DNA from: Fictibacillus phosphorivorans
Lineage (GTDB): Bacteria; Bacillota; Bacilli; Bacillales; Fictibacillaceae
Direction of reading: 5' to 3'
NCBI RefSeq assembly: GCF_001629705.1
Contig: NZ_CP015378.1
Coordinates: 2,666,001 to 2,730,000 of the forward strand
DNA: 64,000 nt
This document shows, in pieces, positions 61,454-64,000 of the stretch. A program made the position numbers and the translations under genes. Position 1 is the stretch's first letter; every line of letters begins with the position of its first letter. Under the pieces are notes generated by a model. It had not been told where the DNA came from and ran no database searches. It worked only from the letters and a program-made list of their open reading frames with translations.

Positions 61454-62332
61454 TTAGAAGCGATTATGAAACTTATTTCGGATTAATACAGCAATTGAAT
61501 TCATGATCAGCAAGATGATTAACAAAATGATAATTCCACTTGCTGCAATCATATGAAACTCTTCTTGCGGTCTACTTGTCCAGTTGTAAAGCTGAATCGG
61601 TAATACAGTGAACTGTGAGAAAATGTTTTCTGGAACAAACGCTACATACGCTAATGCACCTAACACTAAAAGTGGTGCAGTCTCACCTACAGCACGTGAT
61701 AAAGCAAGAATCGTCCCTGTTAAGATTCCAGGAAGCGCTGCAGGAAAGACGATTCTTCTAATCGTCTGCCATTTTGTCGCTCCCATCCCAAAAGAAGCTT
61801 CTCGAATTTCTCTTGGCACCGTGCGGATTGCCTCTTGTGAAGCGACGACGATAACAGGAAGAATTAATAGACTCATCGTCAGACCACCTGCCAGTACACT
61901 TGATCCTAGTCCTAGTAGACGAACGAAGATCGTTAGACCTAACAAACCAAATACAATCGATGGAACGCCCGCTAAATTCGAAATATTGATTTGTACGAAC
62001 TTAGTAAAAGCATTCTTTTTTGCATACTCTTCTAAATAAATCGCGGTTCCAACACCAAGTATGAATGAAACAGGTGCAGTGACAGCCATCACCCAAATGG
62101 TACCGAGCAGCGCAGCCCATATACCTGCACGTTCAGGCATACGAGACGCAAAATTTGTAATGAAATCTAAACTTAAATAAGGTAATCCTTCTGCTAATAT
62201 TCGGTAGATCAATACTCCTAATACGAGTAAGGAAAAACATGTTGCAAGGATAAATAGGAACTTAGCAACACCATTAGCTGCTAATCGAGTTCCCATTCTT
62301 TTTTTAACAGATTCTTTATTGATTAATGCCAT
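61454..62332 (-). CDS. pstA: Phosphate ABC transporter permease PstA
   Basis: 292-residue permease with six membrane helices (about 25-46, 70-95, 115-137, 145-165, 190-215 and 258-280). The EAA coupling loop is SQEAIRTVPREIREASFGMGATKWQT. The start is ATG at 62332 sharing a base with the pstC stop (TAATG), so the two permeases are coupled. Confidence 0.96.
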   Translation of the reverse strand: MALINKESVKKRMGTRLAANGVAKFLFILATCFSLLVLGVLIYRILAEGLPYLSLDFITNFASRMPERAGIWAALLGTIWVMAVTAPVSFILGVGTAIYLEEYAKKNAFTKFVQINISNLAGVPSIVFGLLGLTIFVRLLGLGSSVLAGGLTMSLLILPVIVVASQEAIRTVPREIREASFGMGATKWQTIRRIVFPAALPGILTGTILALSRAVGETAPLLVLGALAYVAFVPENIFSQFTVLPIQLYNWTSRPQEEFHMIAASGIIILLIILLIMNSIAVLIRNKFHNRF

Positions 62333-63285
62333 TAATATTCCTCCCTAAACTTGCGGGAAATGAATTGAGCAAGTAAATTCATGATTAATGTGAATACGAA
62401 CAAAGTCATACCTACAGCATAAATACTGTAATAGATCGTTGTACCATAGCCCGTGTCACCCTGGCTGACCTGAACGATATAAGCTGTCATCGTTTGGATC
62501 GACTCTGTTAAATTGATATCTGCAGTTGGTCTAGACCCCCCTGCAATGGTAACGATCATCGTTTCACCGATCGCTCTTGAAATTCCTAGTACGAAAGATG
62601 CGATTACTCCTGAGAGTGCTGCTGGAAGCACTACTTTCATCGCTACTTCAAATCTTGTTGCACCAAGAGCCAATGCACCTTCTCTCATAGAGTTTGGTAC
62701 GGCATTCATCGCATCTTCAGATAATGAAGCGATCATCGGAATGATCATAATACCAACTACAATTCCGGGACTTAGTGCGTTAAAGATTGAAATTCCGCCT
62801 GGGATGATTTTATCTAATAAAGGTGTAACGAACGTGAGAGCAAAGAATCCATAAACAATCGTAGGAATCCCAGCTAATACTTCTAAGATCGGTTTAATAA
62901 CTTTTCTCGTCTTTGCAGATGCATATTCACTTAAATAGATAGCAGCAGCAAGACCTATTGGGATCGCAACAACCATTGCAATAGCTGTAACGGTCAATGT
63001 ACCCATGATGAGAGCAATGATTCCAAAGTCTGCATGTTCGTCAGCAGCAAAAGGGAACCATCTTGTGTTCGTGAAAAATTCTACTATTGAGATTCGATTA
63101 AAAAAAGTAAAAGTTTCTGTTAACAATGTAAAAACAATACCTATTGTTGTAAAGATAGATATGATTGCACAGATTAAAAAGAGTTTAGGAACTACCTTTT
63201 CCATTACCGCCGATTGACTTCTTGAAGACTTATTCTCCTGAATCATAGAGCGGATTGATTTTTGGTTTGATTTATCTCTGGACAC
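62332..63285 (-). CDS. pstC: Phosphate ABC transporter permease PstC
   Basis: 317-residue partner permease, six membrane helices, with a hydrophilic N-terminal arm (about 1-28, Ser/Lys-rich) longer than usual. The EAA loop is SEDAMNAVPNSMREGALALGATRFEV. GTG at 63285 is eight to nine bases after GGAGG; TTG at 63288 is possible. It follows pstS after a hairpin. Confidence 0.95.
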   Translation of the reverse strand: MSRDKSNQKSIRSMIQENKSSRSQSAVMEKVVPKLFLICAIISIFTTIGIVFTLLTETFTFFNRISIVEFFTNTRWFPFAADEHADFGIIALIMGTLTVTAIAMVVAIPIGLAAAIYLSEYASAKTRKVIKPILEVLAGIPTIVYGFFALTFVTPLLDKIIPGGISIFNALSPGIVVGIMIIPMIASLSEDAMNAVPNSMREGALALGATRFEVAMKVVLPAALSGVIASFVLGISRAIGETMIVTIAGGSRPTADINLTESIQTMTAYIVQVSQGDTGYGTTIYYSIYAVGMTLFVFTLIMNLLAQFISRKFREEY

Positions 63286-63327
63286 CAATAAGACCTCCTA
63301 TAATTCGACAATACTAAACAGGTGAAA

Positions 63328-63356
63328 AGGTGAGGAGATTTCTCACTCCTCACCCT
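63328..63356 (-). terminator. Hairpin between pstS and pstC, probable attenuator
   Basis: Stem GGTGAGGA/TCCTCACC (arms 63347-63354 and 63330-63337) followed by TTTT on the minus strand. Moderate strength; probably a partial terminator or stabiliser that keeps PstS more abundant than the rest. Confidence 0.6.
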
Positions 63357-63395
63357 GTTATATGATTCTTATTCCTTTACTTCAATAAAGGACAA

Positions 63396-64000
63396 TTATT
63401 TACCTGCAAGCTCATCTAGCTTTTTCATTTGCTCTTCGTATTTTTCCTTTGGAAGAGAAACGTATCCGATCGTATCAGAAGAAGCAAGCTCACCTGAGTT
63501 TTCAAGAGCAAACTTCACATATTCATACACTGCTTCGTTATCTTTTAATGCTTTGTTATTTACATATGTGAACAATGGGCGAGAAAGTGGTGCATATTCT
63601 CCAGATTCAATTGTCTTTGGCGTTGGTTCAACTGGACCGTTACCACCATCGATTGGAACAGCTTTTAACTTATCTTTGTTTGCTTGGTAATATGCATATC
63701 CAAAGAATCCAATTGCATCTTTAGATCCAGTAACACCTTGTACTAGAACGTTATCATCTTCAGAAAGCTGTGCGTCACGACGCATTGGTTTTTCTTCAAG
63801 GATTACTTCATCGAAGTAGTCATAAGTACCAGAATCCGTTCCTGGAGAGAAGACTTCGATTTTTTCCTTCGGCCATCCTTCACGAACATCAGCCCATGTT
63901 TTAGCAGGGTTTTCTTCTAAGAAAATCTTTTTCAGTTCATCAAGTGTAAGGTGATCAATAAAGTCGTTATCTTTTGAAACAACTACTGAAAGACCATCTT
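63396..64000 (-). CDS. pstS: Phosphate ABC transporter substrate-binding protein, 5' end outside window
   Basis: C-terminal 201 codons of PstS, the extracellular lipoprotein that binds phosphate. Visible are FSPGTDSGTYDYF (phosphate-binding Ser/Gly/Thr), VVVSKDNDFIDHLT, a SPLSRPL-like strand (YAPLSRPLF) and the end MKKLDELAGK. The internal Met at 63785 is not the start; the frame is open to the window edge. The signal peptide and any PhoP boxes lie upstream, beyond the window. First gene of pstS-pstC-pstA-pstB-phoU. Confidence 0.95.
   Translation of the reverse strand, partial: DGLSVVVSKDNDFIDHLTLDELKKIFLEENPAKTWADVREGWPKEKIEVFSPGTDSGTYDYFDEVILEEKPMRRDAQLSEDDNVLVQGVTGSKDAIGFFGYAYYQANKDKLKAVPIDGGNGPVEPTPKTIESGEYAPLSRPLFTYVNNKALKDNEAVYEYVKFALENSGELASSDTIGYVSLPKEKYEEQMKKLDELAGK

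Noticed and set aside
63396..63785. Separate 129-residue ORF starting at an internal methionine
   Set aside because: The frame is open through the window edge and the upstream residues are PstS (phosphate-binding loop), so it is one truncated pstS.

Overview
The window looks like chromosome from an endospore-forming member of the Bacillaceae (Firmicutes). The basis is a complete spoIIIAA-AH operon, splB, spoVAF and yqhR, a comG operon, AT-rich sequence, strong AGGAGG-type ribosome binding sites, frequent TTG/GTG starts, and a gene order that largely follows the yqh-yqg region of Bacillus subtilis. The genus cannot be fixed from the sequence; a Fictibacillus-like relative is a guess. Nearly everything is on the minus strand.

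Layout. 1-3420: ispA (cut by the window edge), xseB, xseA, folD, nusB. 4017-6318: yqhY, accC, accB. 6627-11688: spoIIIAH to spoIIIAA read backwards, behind a good SigE promoter. 12308-15002: efp, yqhT, aroQ, yqhR. 15190-17461: yqhQ and yqhP (plus), yqhO (minus). 17754-23182: mntR, splB, nrdJ (B12-dependent ribonucleotide reductase, with candidate NrdR boxes over a SigA promoter), lipM. 23332-30503: yqhL, then gcvPB-gcvPA-gcvT behind a tandem glycine riboswitch, and divergent yqhH-yqhG. 30550-35270: yqzE, aroK, comGG to comGA. The sinI-sinR and tapA-sipW-tasA genes that B. subtilis carries between yqzE and yqhG are absent. 35395-43799: tRNA-Gln, mgsR, yqgY, a MidA-type methyltransferase, yqgX, an unknown gene, yqgW, yqgT, yqgS, glcK, yqgQ. 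43907-50660: a solo spoVAF, an M42 peptidase, an unknown membrane-anchored protein, a HAD phosphatase, an unlisted 58-residue protein, mobA, a DUF92 protein, the yqgN cyclo-ligase and rpmG.

50760-58617 is the most unusual stretch. It is a tight four-gene operon for what looks like an alpha-glucan pathway: a DUF4912 protein with an N-terminal helix-turn-helix, a 933-residue fusion of a GH57 branching-enzyme module to a GT4 glycosyltransferase, an 803-residue nucleotidyltransferase fused to a phosphomannomutase-like domain that has lost its metal loop, and a GH15 glucoamylase-like enzyme. Together they could make an activated sugar, polymerise it, branch it and trim it. 58985-64000 holds two small envelope proteins, phoU and the pst phosphate-uptake genes pstB, pstA, pstC and pstS (pstS cut by the window edge).

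The intergenic DNA carries two kinds of repeat. One is a ~153-nt hairpin-like element present twice (3592 and 59703). The other is a set of three short arrays in which a 7-nt core recurs every 21 bp (3846, 12120, 17597). Neither is explained by the genes. No insertion sequence, prophage, CRISPR array or rRNA was found.
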